Assembly (NCBI GenBank): GCA_010094025.1 | Contig: ML991841.1 | Span: forward strand, 1 to 64,000 | Origin: Viridothelium virens | Lineage: Eukaryota; Ascomycota; Dothideomycetes; Trypetheliales; Trypetheliaceae | Reading direction: 5' to 3' | DNA length: 64,000 nucleotides | In this document: in pieces, positions 47,658-59,799 of the stretch | How the letters are laid out: the number at the start of each line of letters is the position of its first letter | Numbering within the stretch: the stretch's first letter is position 1 | Made by a program: the position numbers and the translations under genes | Notes under the pieces: generated by a model | Database searches by the model: none | Told to the model about the DNA's origin: nothing | Seen by the model: the letters and a program-made list of their open reading frames with translations, nothing else

Positions 47658-47835
47658 CCTGCGCAGATCTCTAAGAGTAATCCTAACATCAAAACAGCCT
47701 TAAATTTTCCTAATTAAGCAATAAAAAAAGGTAAAAACATGTAAAATAATAAAATTGTATTTTCTTTAGTAAATTTGGTGAGGTGTGTGAATTTTGGTGT
47801 TGTGTAGGGTTTTGGCGGATGTTGTGGCAATGGCG

Positions 47836-48467
47836 CACCGTCTCTGGGCCCTCGTGCCCCTGCCCTACATTACCTGTAGTACATGGGGGTTTCATCGTGC
47901 GGCCCCAATTACTACAACGGAAGGACGGAGTGCTGTGGTCAGGATGCCGGATCGATCATCTTTCACAGACTGCAGCAGTACTCCAGGATCCGATCAGGGA
48001 GCATATGAGCAAGGTGACTGTTCGTTACCATCCGAGAAACCCCATGTACGATGTATGAACGAGTAGCTAGGTGTTCAAGGGAATGGCCAAGACGGATGTA
48101 AAGCCAGGCGTAAGAAAAAAAGAAGGACAGAGACCAATGGAAAGCAGGATACGGCTCTCGAGAGCAAGATTTGGAGTGCTGTTCTTCCTCGCTCCAACGA
48201 GATTATTTATAAAATAACTTGGCTCACCATGCTCGTTGCGATCCTTGTCCTTCCGCAGAGGCACACTCGTCAGAGCTGTTGGCGGAACCCCTTTGTAAAG
48301 TATGTGCTACACAAAATCGATCTCGGGTTAAGAATGCAAACAGAAAGACGAAGTGCGACATAAGATTTTGTACCGTCCACAGGCCGTCTTTCGGGGAGCA
48401 CTGTAGCTAAAGAAATTTCGCTGGTCGCAATAGTGGAGTTGAGAGTCTTCGTGTCGTGACTTTTCAT
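47836..48467. other. Intergenic region
   Basis: This is sequence between the inverted-repeat element and the 3' end of the AMP-forming ligase gene. No gene is recognised. Confidence 0.45.
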
Positions 48468-50263
48468 TTACTTTGTTATATTCTCATGTATAAGCCGAAG
48501 CCTCCTTTGAAGCTCACTCTTCAATATCTTGCCCTGATCATTCTTCGGAAACTCCTCAAACCCCAGCTCCTGGAGAGAGACCACATATTCGAGTGATGAC
48601 TCGTGCCCGAGCTTGTTCACTATAAGTTCCATCAAAGCCGCATCACTAGGAGCATCTACCGAGAGCCTTTGGATAACTGCGACAGGCACCGCACCAAGAA
48701 CTTTGTGTTCCATGCCCACCACTTGTGCCTAGGAATGTGTTAGGAGGGCAACGCTCAGTGCGCAAAAGACGCAAGACCAACCTTGATTCCCGGCTGACTA
48801 TCCAGGTGTCCTTCAACTACAATCGGACTGATCGCATACCCACTTCTCTTTATAATGTCTTTAAATCGTCCCAGCACATAAAGAACGTAATCCTCATCCA
48901 TCACAGCCCGATCACCCGTCTTAAACCACCTCCCCTCCTCATCCTCATAAAAATTCTCCTCAAACCTACCCTCCAAGTACCCCTGAATCACTCCCTGCCC
49001 ACCCAAATGCAACTCCCCAATCTCTCCTCTCCGCAAGACCTCCCGCCCATCCGCCTCACAAATCTTAACCTTCACGCCCCTTCCCGGCCTCCCCACGCCC
49101 GCAAACCCCAAAAACGTCGGCACCTCCCCCTCAACCCCTCCGCCCTCCCACCCCACAAACCCCGTACACTCCGTCATACCCAACCCTGACACCACCCTCG
49201 TGGCGCCCAGCCTCGCCTTCGCCTTGGCCAGAAGCGCCGGCGTCACGACATCGCCACCAAAGCCCACATGCTCGAGCTGTGCAGGCGGCGGACACAGCTC
49301 TTCAAAGCGCGGGTACGACGCGATGGCGGACCAGACGGCGGGAACGAGGGTGAGGTTGGTGGCGCGGTGGGCGCGGATCACTTCGAGCGAGGTGAGGGGG
49401 TGGAGAGTGGGCCCCGCGAGGATGAGGCAGGCGGCGCGGCGCCAGGCGCAGACGGTCCAGGCGTAGAAGATGGCGCGGAAGTTGGGGCTGTGCAGCAGGA
49501 TGCGCGAGGTGGGGTGGATGTGGCGGAAGTCGTGGGCTTCGGATTCGGTGATGCAGTTTTCGATGGTGTGCGGGGTGCCTTTGGGGCGGTTGGTGGTGCC
49601 GGAGGTGAAGAGGATGGTGGTGATGGCGGAGGGGGAGGATGGGGGTGGGGGGAGGGGCTTGGAGGGGATGGAGCGGGCTTTTTGAGTGAGAGTGGAGAGG
49701 GAGGACCAGTCTGAGGAGAGGGGGCGTGTAGTTGAGGCGTTGAGGATGATTTTGGCTTTGCAATTAGGCCGTGTAGGTTGGGATGAATCGTCGAATTGTC
49801 TGGCGGCCTCTTCGTTGATAACGATGACAGCTCCTGGATTGACCGCTTTGAGTACCGAGTCTAATTCGGTGGTATTTGTCAACAGTCGTGGATCCAAAGG
49901 GACATAATGTATGCGTAGCTTGATAGCGGCGAGAAAGAAAATGTGGCATTCGACAGAGTTCCATATGAACGTCAGTAGTCCCGTATTGCTTGGGACGTCA
50001 TGAGCCTGGAAGGCATGGACGACTTGATCAACGGCAGAGAGGAGCTGCCTGTACGTCCATGAGAGGCAGGGAGGCTTGTGGTCCGTCAATCCATCAGAAA
50101 CGAGCCACGCGAGATGATTTGGGAATTGGTGATGTGATATAATAGCGACCCGATCAAGATCATCCTTTAGGCACTCATAGAAGAAATGCCAAAGGTCATT
50201 AGTTATATTGACTGAACCTCCACTGGCCTTCGCTAATTGTGCGCTTTGACTTGTGCGCTCCAT
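48468..50263 (-). CDS. AMP-forming acyl-CoA synthetase-like ligase
   Basis: This stand-alone adenylating enzyme of the ANL superfamily has 580 residues in two exons (50263-48782 and 48728-48468). Core motifs are present: ILFTSGTTNRPKG (phosphate loop, with Asn where Gly is usual), GLGMTECTG, WFKTGDRAVMDEDYVLYVLG, GRFKDIIKRSG, and in exon 2 KNDQGKILKSEL with the catalytic lysine. The protein activates a carboxylic acid as its adenylate and probably transfers it to CoA; the acid is unknown. There is no carrier or reductase domain, so it is not an NRPS-like synthetase. No peroxisomal targeting signal is evident at the C-terminus (ENITK). The 3' half of exon 1 is very G/C-skewed. Confidence 0.86.
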
Positions 50264-50929
50264 TATTGTTGCAGTGTACGTCAGGAAGAAAAAGAGGTAA
50301 TAGAGCTTCCCACTGGATGGGATAAGACATGTGATTGTAAAATTCTTTTCATTTATGTAAGAAATCTCGGGTATACCGGCCTTTTGAGATGGGATAAACT
50401 GTGCCGCTTTTTTAGGACTGACCTTGACTTAGCCCGGTGGCCAGCATTCCTCTATGTTCGAGTGCAGCACATGGTCCAGTCTGCAATGACATAGTACTCT
50501 CTTTGAACTCTAAAGCTTTTTTTACAAAGCCTGCCGGGAGCAAACCTAATACGACTTCACTCTCGCGGAAAGTTCGATGGTACGATAGACGCGGGGATGA
50601 CAAGGATCATACTTGATTCAGCGTTCCCTACCTATGGACCGGCACTGTGGCCCTACTTTACCGATACGTAGTGCGTATGGAGTACTACTGCGGTTTCTCA
50701 AGAGCTAAACTCAAATTATACGTGATCCTTGCTGAGTGAAAAAGTTTGGAAGTAAGCGATGAGTCATCAGAGAGAAAGCTGTCGAGCGGGGTACACGTGA
50801 GAGCTATTGATAACGTGTTCCCTCTGTGATAACGCGCAAGAGCTTCAGTAATTCTAAGACCCTTGGAAGGCGAGACTCACTTATCGCTGCAACCTGTGAC
50901 AAGCTGATCCTCAATTCTTCAATGTCGGG
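50264..50929. other. Divergent intergenic region
   Basis: This stretch lies between the starts of the divergent ligase and map2 genes. No gene is recognised, and it holds both promoters. Confidence 0.5.
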
Positions 50930-52627
<1,698 letters not shown>

Positions 52628-53366
52628 TATGCACCGTCCGGCGCGATAGCATCATCAAGATGTGTAAAGTTTGGAGACGAGCTTGAGATTCTACAAGAAA
52701 TGGGTGCTTTGTTCTGCGCTATCTTTGTTGCACTTTCCATTAATTGTGTAACCTTGTTGTTGACAATTCTGCGGGCTTTGGCCAAGGATCTTTCTTGTTT
52801 TATCCTTTGGTGCTGGTTTTTTCCCCATCGGGGTTGTTTTCCAGTACTGTGACGTGAATGCGAAGGGACCTCGTATATATTAAGTCTGCGGTAGTACAAC
52901 TGGAAGTTTCGGAGACTCGAGTTGATCCAGTAGCCTGGTGAATTCTTATATTTTCAAATGACTTTATGAGTTGCAAAGCAATTGACCTCAGCAGGTATAA
53001 AGCTCAACTTAGTGCCAATATGGATCACTCAGAGCACCGAAGGCGTAATGCCGCGACGCCACGGGGGTGTTACCTGGGGGCCGGAATGACGGAGAGTACG
53101 GGGTTGGCCGGGCGGGAAGGGGGAGGGGCGTGGTTAGATAGCGCTTCTAGAGAGATATAAAAAATTAATTTGCTTGAAGTTGAACTACAGGCTCCACCTT
53201 GCCTAAGCAGTAACTAGAATTGCTTCCGAGTTGCACCTGGAAAATTGCTACTCTCCAAATAGAAGTAACTTCCGCACAAGAACTCCTTAGCCCACCACGC
53301 GCACTTCCCGGACACTTTCGTCAATTTTTGATCGCGATGCGAAACTCCAACCCATTGTTGCTACAT
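52628..53366. other. Intergenic region
   Basis: This is 3' flanking sequence of the convergent map2 and membrane-protein genes. No gene is recognised. Confidence 0.5.
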
Positions 53367-54647
53367 CTACCGGCGAGACCTTACATCATTCATGTTTGGT
53401 AACCCTCTTAGGCTACTTTGATAAGAAAAGTCCGAAACCATGGATACCCTATCCCTTTCTCTCACTTCAGATTCAGATATGTCCGACACTGCATCATCAT
53501 CTTTTGCTGCATGCGCATCGTCGAAGGGTGACTGTTCAGGATGGCCATGGGCTACCCCAGTGGGGTCGGCGAAAGGAGACTCTACGTCTGCCTGTGGTAT
53601 TTCTGGATCTTCAGCCACGGATTGACCTGCTATGCTTCGCCGATTCGCTGCGATTCCTGCAGATGTAGGCACCCTCAGTGTACTAGCCCCTGTACTACCG
53701 GATCTCGCCGACCGCCCCGAACCCATGCTCCTGACATAAGGCGGAGGTGCTTCTCCCATGAAGCTTCCTTCAGCACTGTTACGATACGCCGATAGTCCAT
53801 CATGTATCGACGCTTCAGACGCTGTATCGATCCCGGTGTAGTACGCGCGGTCGACGACCCCGGACCCAAAATTTTGCTGTGGAGCTGAAAGCATTGGCTG
53901 CACAGACTCTGATGTTGCGCGGACGTGCTGCGTAGGGATAACGTAAGCCGGAGATGGGGCTATTGTACTGGTCGTATCATGGCTTTCTGAACGCAATAGC
54001 TTCTCACTGTCTTTCTTTGCGATGGCTGTTTCAGCAACCCCCACCGACTGTGACCCAGAGCCGGGCCGGGAATATCCTTTTTGTCTTCTTTTTTGGAGAA
54101 AAACGAACACAGCTGCTCCAATCAGTGCTATGGCAGCAAGAGGGATAATGACGGCTGCTGCAATGGTGGATGTAGGAAGGGAATGTCGGGATAATGTATA
54201 AAGAGGTGCAGGTGTGCGAGTAGCCCCAGAAGTAAAGGTAGGTGTGACATTGTCTGCGGCAGAGGTGGATGCCAGAGATTCAGATGTGGGTAGCAGGGAT
54301 GGCGTCGACTGTGTTGTAGAGATAATCGTCAAAGGGTCAGGATTTGGTGATATTATGGAGGATGCTTGTGGGAGAACAGAGCTTAGTATTGAGGCACTCG
54401 CCGGTATGACCGGCAGGCTAGTCGGTGGCGAAGTTGGTACCAACTTTGTCGTCGTAGTTGAAGAGAGCAGAGGAAATGGATATGGTGTAGTGTTCGAGAG
54501 CGATGGTAACGAGGGTCTCGTCTGCTCTGTCCGACTCAGATCTAAGCTGGTACTTGGAATCTGAGGATGAAGGCTAGAGTAAATTGATACCACTTCGGAA
54601 GCATCTGATGGGTACCCATGGTCGTCAAAGTATGTGCCATAACCCAT
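53367..54647 (-). CDS. Ser/Thr-rich single-pass membrane protein
   Basis: This is a 426-residue predicted plasma-membrane protein in one exon. The first 165 residues are rich in Ser, Thr and Pro, as in mucin-like stalks. One membrane helix follows near residues 168-195 (TIAAAVIIPLAAIALIGAAV), then a positively charged stop-transfer (QKRRQKG) and a long Ser-rich cytosolic tail ending NDVRSRR. The layout resembles Mid2/WSC-type wall-stress sensors, but no WSC domain or signal peptide is present in this frame. The first exon may be missing upstream, or the protein may insert without a cleaved signal. The start was set at the ATG at 54647. Confidence 0.7.
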   Translation of the reverse strand: MGYGTYFDDHGYPSDASEVVSIYSSLHPQIPSTSLDLSRTEQTRPSLPSLSNTTPYPFPLLSSTTTTKLVPTSPPTSLPVIPASASILSSVLPQASSIISPNPDPLTIISTTQSTPSLLPTSESLASTSAADNVTPTFTSGATRTPAPLYTLSRHSLPTSTIAAAVIIPLAAIALIGAAVFVFLQKRRQKGYSRPGSGSQSVGVAETAIAKKDSEKLLRSESHDTTSTIAPSPAYVIPTQHVRATSESVQPMLSAPQQNFGSGVVDRAYYTGIDTASEASIHDGLSAYRNSAEGSFMGEAPPPYVRSMGSGRSARSGSTGASTLRVPTSAGIAANRRSIAGQSVAEDPEIPQADVESPFADPTGVAHGHPEQSPFDDAHAAKDDDAVSDISESEVRERDRVSMVSDFSYQSSLRGLPNMNDVRSRR

Positions 54648-55850
54648 GGTCAAAGATCTGGGCTAGATGTAAGCTACAGACATACAGATCGCATTGAAGG
54701 TCGGCTTGTCATTAGTGAATAGAGCAGTGCGAAGAGATTGGTTGAGGGTCAAGCCAGCCTGATGAGCTCATGGTGGGGCTGAAATACTCCGTACCTCTTG
54801 GCTCGATGTTACGAATATAACTGCTTTGAGCACGCAGATTCCAAAAGTCAGTGACTCATCTTCCCCTTCAAAAACGAAGAAGAGATAGGAGCATGGTGAA
54901 AAGGGAGAGAGACAGCCAGCGGAGCTGATGTTGTTCAACCACATTCAAGGCTTAGCAACGCATCTCTGGGCCACCGGGCTGTGCAACGCTTGTCTCGCAC
55001 CGATCCGTAGCCAAAAGCTGCAGCACGGAAAGCTGAAACATCAGACGAGCTACTCATTGGATGCGTTTCGAACGCCAATCCGAAAGTGTGGGTTTCCGTG
55101 GAGCAAGATGATTTGATCTCATTCTCGTCCACATCTCTGTACGAATGATGATGCGAGCTTTTTATCGGTCAAGGAACGCCTCCACGTTCTTCGGATAGGC
55201 CCGCGGGCGAGACTACCTACCGTGACGGTGGTGACTACCAACTTGCGAGACGTGCGTCAAGGCACTTTCTGCGGGCCGATGGCCTGGTGACCACCTCTAA
55301 CTTTAGCATACCTATACTTATAGGCAGGTGCAGATCTTTACTGGGATGAAACCGTGACCATGAGCGAGTGTTTGTCGACCGACTCTCTCAAATGGCTCCA
55401 GAAAGCAAGGTTTCTGCAGTAGGTGGCTGTTAAAACTTGAACAAACCCGCCTCAGAGAATCCACTAGCCGAAGCTGACAAGGCTGGGCCTGGCCAACACT
55501 CTCGCTTCCACTTACGGCCGTGGTAGGTGCGGACTTGAACTTCACTCTCAGCAGACCTCCGACCAGCAATCCCCGCGAACCAACTCCAATCCTGGACTGA
55601 CTTGGCCACTCATATTCGAAGACTGATATATGCGGTTGATTGCAATAACATGAGCCCGGGAACACTGGTTTATTTTCGGATTTTCCCATTCAGATCATGT
55701 TATTCTAAAATAAAACATACGAAGTTAATGCTACAAGCTTGAGGGTGAAAGGCATCACTGGCGATGCGGCTGCATCAATGAAACCCCATCCCAGCCCGGG
55801 ACGAAGGTCTGTTGTTCCCTTGGAAAATGAGTTGTTTTGAGCCATTTTCA
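54648..55850. other. Intergenic, no recognised gene
   Basis: This 1.2-kb stretch lies between the single-pass membrane protein gene and the 3' end of the vps3-like gene. Frames such as 55318-55689 (minus) show no domain. Confidence 0.45.
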
Positions 55851-58800
55851 TTATGATATGCCTATTGGGTTCTCGATACCTTCTATCTTCGGACCTCCTT
55901 CGATCTTATCCACCAGTTCGGCGCTAATCTTTAGATTTTCAGACTGGCGCAGATATCTTGCTATTTGCGTTTCGCTCCGATCACGGACAAGACGGCGCAG
56001 AGCATTCACCAGAAAGCCAGATATGATATCAACGGACCAAGAGTCCGGGACAAGGCTCAAGACCTGCTTCTCGATCAGTCGCGGCACAGAAAAAATCAGT
56101 ACTCTGGTGGTCTAGAGCATACCCGAGATATGTCAAACCATCCTCCGAACCTTTCTAACAATTCGGATGTCCGTTCAATCCGATCGCTTAAATCCTCAAT
56201 AAGCAAAAACTCATCAAATAGATTATTGAACAGCACAGCCTGGTCCTCATGACTCGGCAGCACTTCTCCAATCACCTCGCCCGACGCAGGCCGAAAGATA
56301 CTCGATCCGCCAAGCAAGCAGTAGCTGATCGCAGTATCAAAATCGCCAAGTCCATGAGTGAGCAGGCGAATGGCCTCTGTATGCCGACCTTGTCGACCAT
56401 TGAGAATGATCATCTCGGGCACAAGCTCTTGTCCGTAGGGCTCGAGGCGATTGAGGATGGCGAGGACATCGTACTGAGATGCTGCGCCGTGATGCCCTCC
56501 AAGAAGTTGGAGAAGACGGAGGCGATTATCCCACCAGTCGGTGCCTAAAGCATTTTCGGTAATGAACTGGCGGTACGTCGGTTTCGGTGGGCGGAGGGCG
56601 CGGTAAGTTTCGTATGTCTGCAGTAGTATTGAGCGTGATTGTTGTGACTCCCCAAGCTCCTCAACTACTGTGTCGAGGTAGTAAGAGATGAGATCATTGG
56701 CATATTGCGCGAGCTGGCGGACGTTTAGTATGCCGAAACCTTGTTGTAAATTCGAAGGATAGGACTCACATTTTTGTCGAAGACAAGATGTTCGAGAAGG
56801 TATTTTACAGCACCAGGAGCCTTTTGCTTGAGAATCTTAATTGCTTCTGCAGGTTCAAATTTGACTCGACTGCTGTCGTCTGCAAAGACCTTGATACCCA
56901 AAGCGGGATTGCGATTTGCCAACCACGTGCCGTACTCCTCAACCGCACTGACATCTCGGAGGCGACTGAGATAGTTTCGCACTGCTTGTTCGCCATCGAC
57001 GAAATCGCCTCCAGCATCTGGCTGGCCCTCTAGAATGCGTTTCCACGTCGCAAGCACCTTCCAGTGATCCTTGCGACTTTGATAGAGCCGGCTCAACACA
57101 AATAGACGATTGAATTGCTCTAAAAGCTCGACACCGCGATCAAAACAGTCAAGCCCTGAATCGACTACACTGTTTAGCTCTAACCGGACTGAGCCTTTAG
57201 TGCCCGGTCCCCGAGGACTGACACTATCGAGGAGGAGCAGTGTATGGAGCAAGGCCGCATCGACTGTTTTGAATACATGAGTCTCGTCGGGAATGCTACC
57301 GAAACCTTTCTTCCGTCTCCAGTGAAATAAATAGCGCTTCACTAGAGAAAGTAAATTATCGCCATATGGACCTTGAACATCTAGTCGTATACTGGAGACG
57401 TCGTATACTTGGAGAAAGCGTTCCAAACATTGCTTCAGGCCGCCAGAAATCCAGATTCCTTGTATTCCTTGTTCGACTTCATCCCTGAGCTTTGGCAGTA
57501 AGGCTATCACTATACGTGGATCGATTTCTCCGGCAATAAGAGACTGTTCAGCGAGGTGTTTGTCGTGCTCGAACACGATGATGCCTGCGGCCGTTCGACT
57601 CAATAGGTCCGTAAAAAGGAGTAGTGAAGCTTTCTGGCGAATGTAGTTGAGGCTCAAGAATTCAAGTTCGGTGTGAAACTCGTAACCCTCGATGTCCTTG
57701 AGAACAGCCTCTACAGCCTTCCGCATGCCGTCATCCCTGCCGATTTGTTGCGCCTCGCGAGCTAGTTCGAGCCGTGAATCAAGCCGAGTGATGAGCGAAT
57801 TACGAACGGTCCACCAGATCTGGTTGCCGGACCAGGTAACGATTTGACTTTCGGTGCTAGTCAAACGGTCGGCGAAACTAGCCTCTTCTCTCTCACGATC
57901 TGAAACCTGTCGCTTCTGCAGTTCCTGGACTTCGGATTCTCCGGAATTGGTTTGTTTGATGGCAAGAGAAAGGCTGACTTGTTGCAATCTCAGCTTTTCG
58001 CAAATATCTGCGAAATGAAGTTGAGTCTTTGCGATGGTTTTGCGAATTCCCACATGTCCGTGGGAGTTTTTCTGTGATAGAGGTAATGACGTGATTTGCT
58101 TGGAGTCACCAGTTTCACTGGGATCCAAGTCCCATCGTTGAATTTCGATGACGTTCTCAGATGCATCATCTTTTGTGGACCTTACGACGGCAAGAACAAA
58201 GCCTTCCTCTTGGGACTCTCCAGGTTTCAAGGAAGCTGATGGATCTACTCCATGACCATCGATGACTATGGCTTGCGGATATTGGGAGAACTCTATCGTG
58301 CCTCGCACGACGTCGCCATCCAGGTTTACGAATATACCCATGCCTGGGTCAGATGATGACGTGCCTGTCGTAAGAAGGAACTCTGTTGAGGAAGTAGATA
58401 CAACATGTGGTTTGAGCTGTTCTATTTGCTGCAAAGACCGAGATGTGCTCTGTTCGTCTGGTGTAGCTGGCAAAGGTTTGTCCGGGGTCGCGGCTCTTGG
58501 AGCTGGGCTGATCGCGCGCTCCGGAGACAACGCTCCTGATTGCCCTGAAAGAGGCCTGCCTACAGCTTCCGAGGGTTCGAGGGTGTTTCGTAACGGAGTA
58601 GATGGCATCACGGCAGATTGTTGCTGTTGCCCTGACCCGCTGCTAAATGTTCCGAGACTAGTACTACGTTCATGACTGCTCCTGTCTCCACTGCGGCCTA
58701 CTACACGGGGTAGGACACCGACTAGCGAGGAGCTCCGCACTGGTCGCTGCAACGTAGGTGCAGATATGTCTTCCGTAGCGCCACCAACGCGGGCAGAAGC

Positions 58801-59549
58801 ATCTTTGTCAACGGATGAAATTGGGAAGAGGGGGACTTTTTGTTGCTGAACAACATCGAGCAATGAGTACGAATGTGTATCCGCAACACAGGCAAAATTA
58901 TCTCGTCGCGCAGTGGCAAGACATCCTCCAAATTGGATGTCTCGGATTACACGGACTTCCTCTTCGCCAACACGAATGAGCCTGATTCGCGCTTTCAAGC
59001 ACACCATGATGATGGAACCATTCTCAGGCTCGGCAGCTTCCAGGTCAATGTTCTGGTCAACCCCGCCAACCCACGAACAACTCCCTAATCTTCGATTGTT
59101 GAAAGCAGGGCTGAGTTCTGGCAAAGTATAGAATGTTAGGCTGCCGTTGCAAAGAATGCATGCTTTGCTCACAGCAGGCAGCAAGAGAATCTGCTCGATA
59201 CCTGGCCCTGTATTTTGGGAAGTCGCAGGCTGCAGTCTAGAAGCCAAAATGAAGCCTGGCTCTCCAAATGATTCTGACGGGTCAGGCGGAATGCGCACGA
59301 AGTGTAGTAGCTCTCCAGACGAAGTGCCAATGTAGAGATTATCATCTTCGAAAGCATTAATTATAATGAGTGATCTCGAGGAACTAGACTTTACGTACTC
59401 CAGATCTCAACACAGGTAATCCAAACGTCAGTGGTTTCTCCATCCTCTGAGATGGGCACGTCTTGGACTAGCTCTTGAAATATGTAGCTGCCACCTAGGC
59501 GCTCGAGGTCTTCCCGATCCGCATCATGCAGACCGCCGTCTTGGTCCAT
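55851..59549 (-). CDS. vps3: Vps3/TGFBRAP1-like CORVET tethering subunit
   Basis: This is the Vps3-like subunit of the CORVET complex, which tethers endosomes through Rab5. Four exons (59549-59399, 59345-56770, 56713-56123, 56063-55851) give 1,176 residues. The N-terminal part is a CNH-type propeller (WNDNLYIGTSSGELLHFVRI, ILLLPAVSKACILCNGSLTF, RLIRVGEEEVRVI). After a Ser/Pro-rich insert, an alpha-solenoid follows (PKLRDEVEQGIQGIWISGGL, RPPKPTYRQFITENAL, LNRLEPYGQELVPEMIILNG). It ends SLVPDSWSVDIISGFLVNAL and RRLVRDRSETQIARYL, conserved in the family. The start is uncertain: the ATG at 59549 is the first Met, but the frame stays open about 170 nt further upstream, so an earlier exon may exist. 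Confidence 0.85.
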
Positions 59550-59799
59550 GGTATTTCTCGCCACTTCGAAATCATCCTGAGCTGCAGTTCTGTTGAGACC
59601 GTAGATGGTCTGGTACGAAGATGTGGTGGTATTTGCGATGGTGCTCGATGTACCTAGTAGGGCTGGGTTCCGCGCCTCGGGAGACTTGCCCGTCTGGGCT
59701 CCGTATGTGCTATCCCTCGCCCTACTGTGTACCTACATACTAAGTGCGTCCACCTCTCAGGACCAATGAGGAGTTCTGTGAGCATACAGATTGCTCGAA
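59550..59799. promoter_or_regulatory. Divergent promoter, vps3 / coy1
   Basis: A 250-bp spacer lies between the start codons of the vps3-like gene (minus) and the coy1 gene (plus). Part of it may be coding for vps3 if an earlier start is used. Both products act in membrane traffic. Confidence 0.5.

Larger units (their letters stand above)
46559..47835. mobile_element. AT-rich element with terminal inverted repeats (MITE-like)
   Basis: The ends are inverted copies. The left end (46559-46635) starts CGCCATAGCCGCAACATCCG and the right end, read on the minus strand from 47835, starts CGCCATTGCCACAACATCCG. Similarity continues for about 70 bases, with more differences inward. Between them lie AT-rich sequence, a minisatellite and an assembly gap. 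No coding sequence is visible, so it looks like a non-autonomous DNA transposon. The target-site duplication was not clear by eye. The true length is unknown because of the gap. Confidence 0.65.

Noticed and set aside
46964-47692. Long minus-strand reading frame through the N run
   Set aside because: It consists almost wholly of undetermined bases; the frame is an artefact of the gap.
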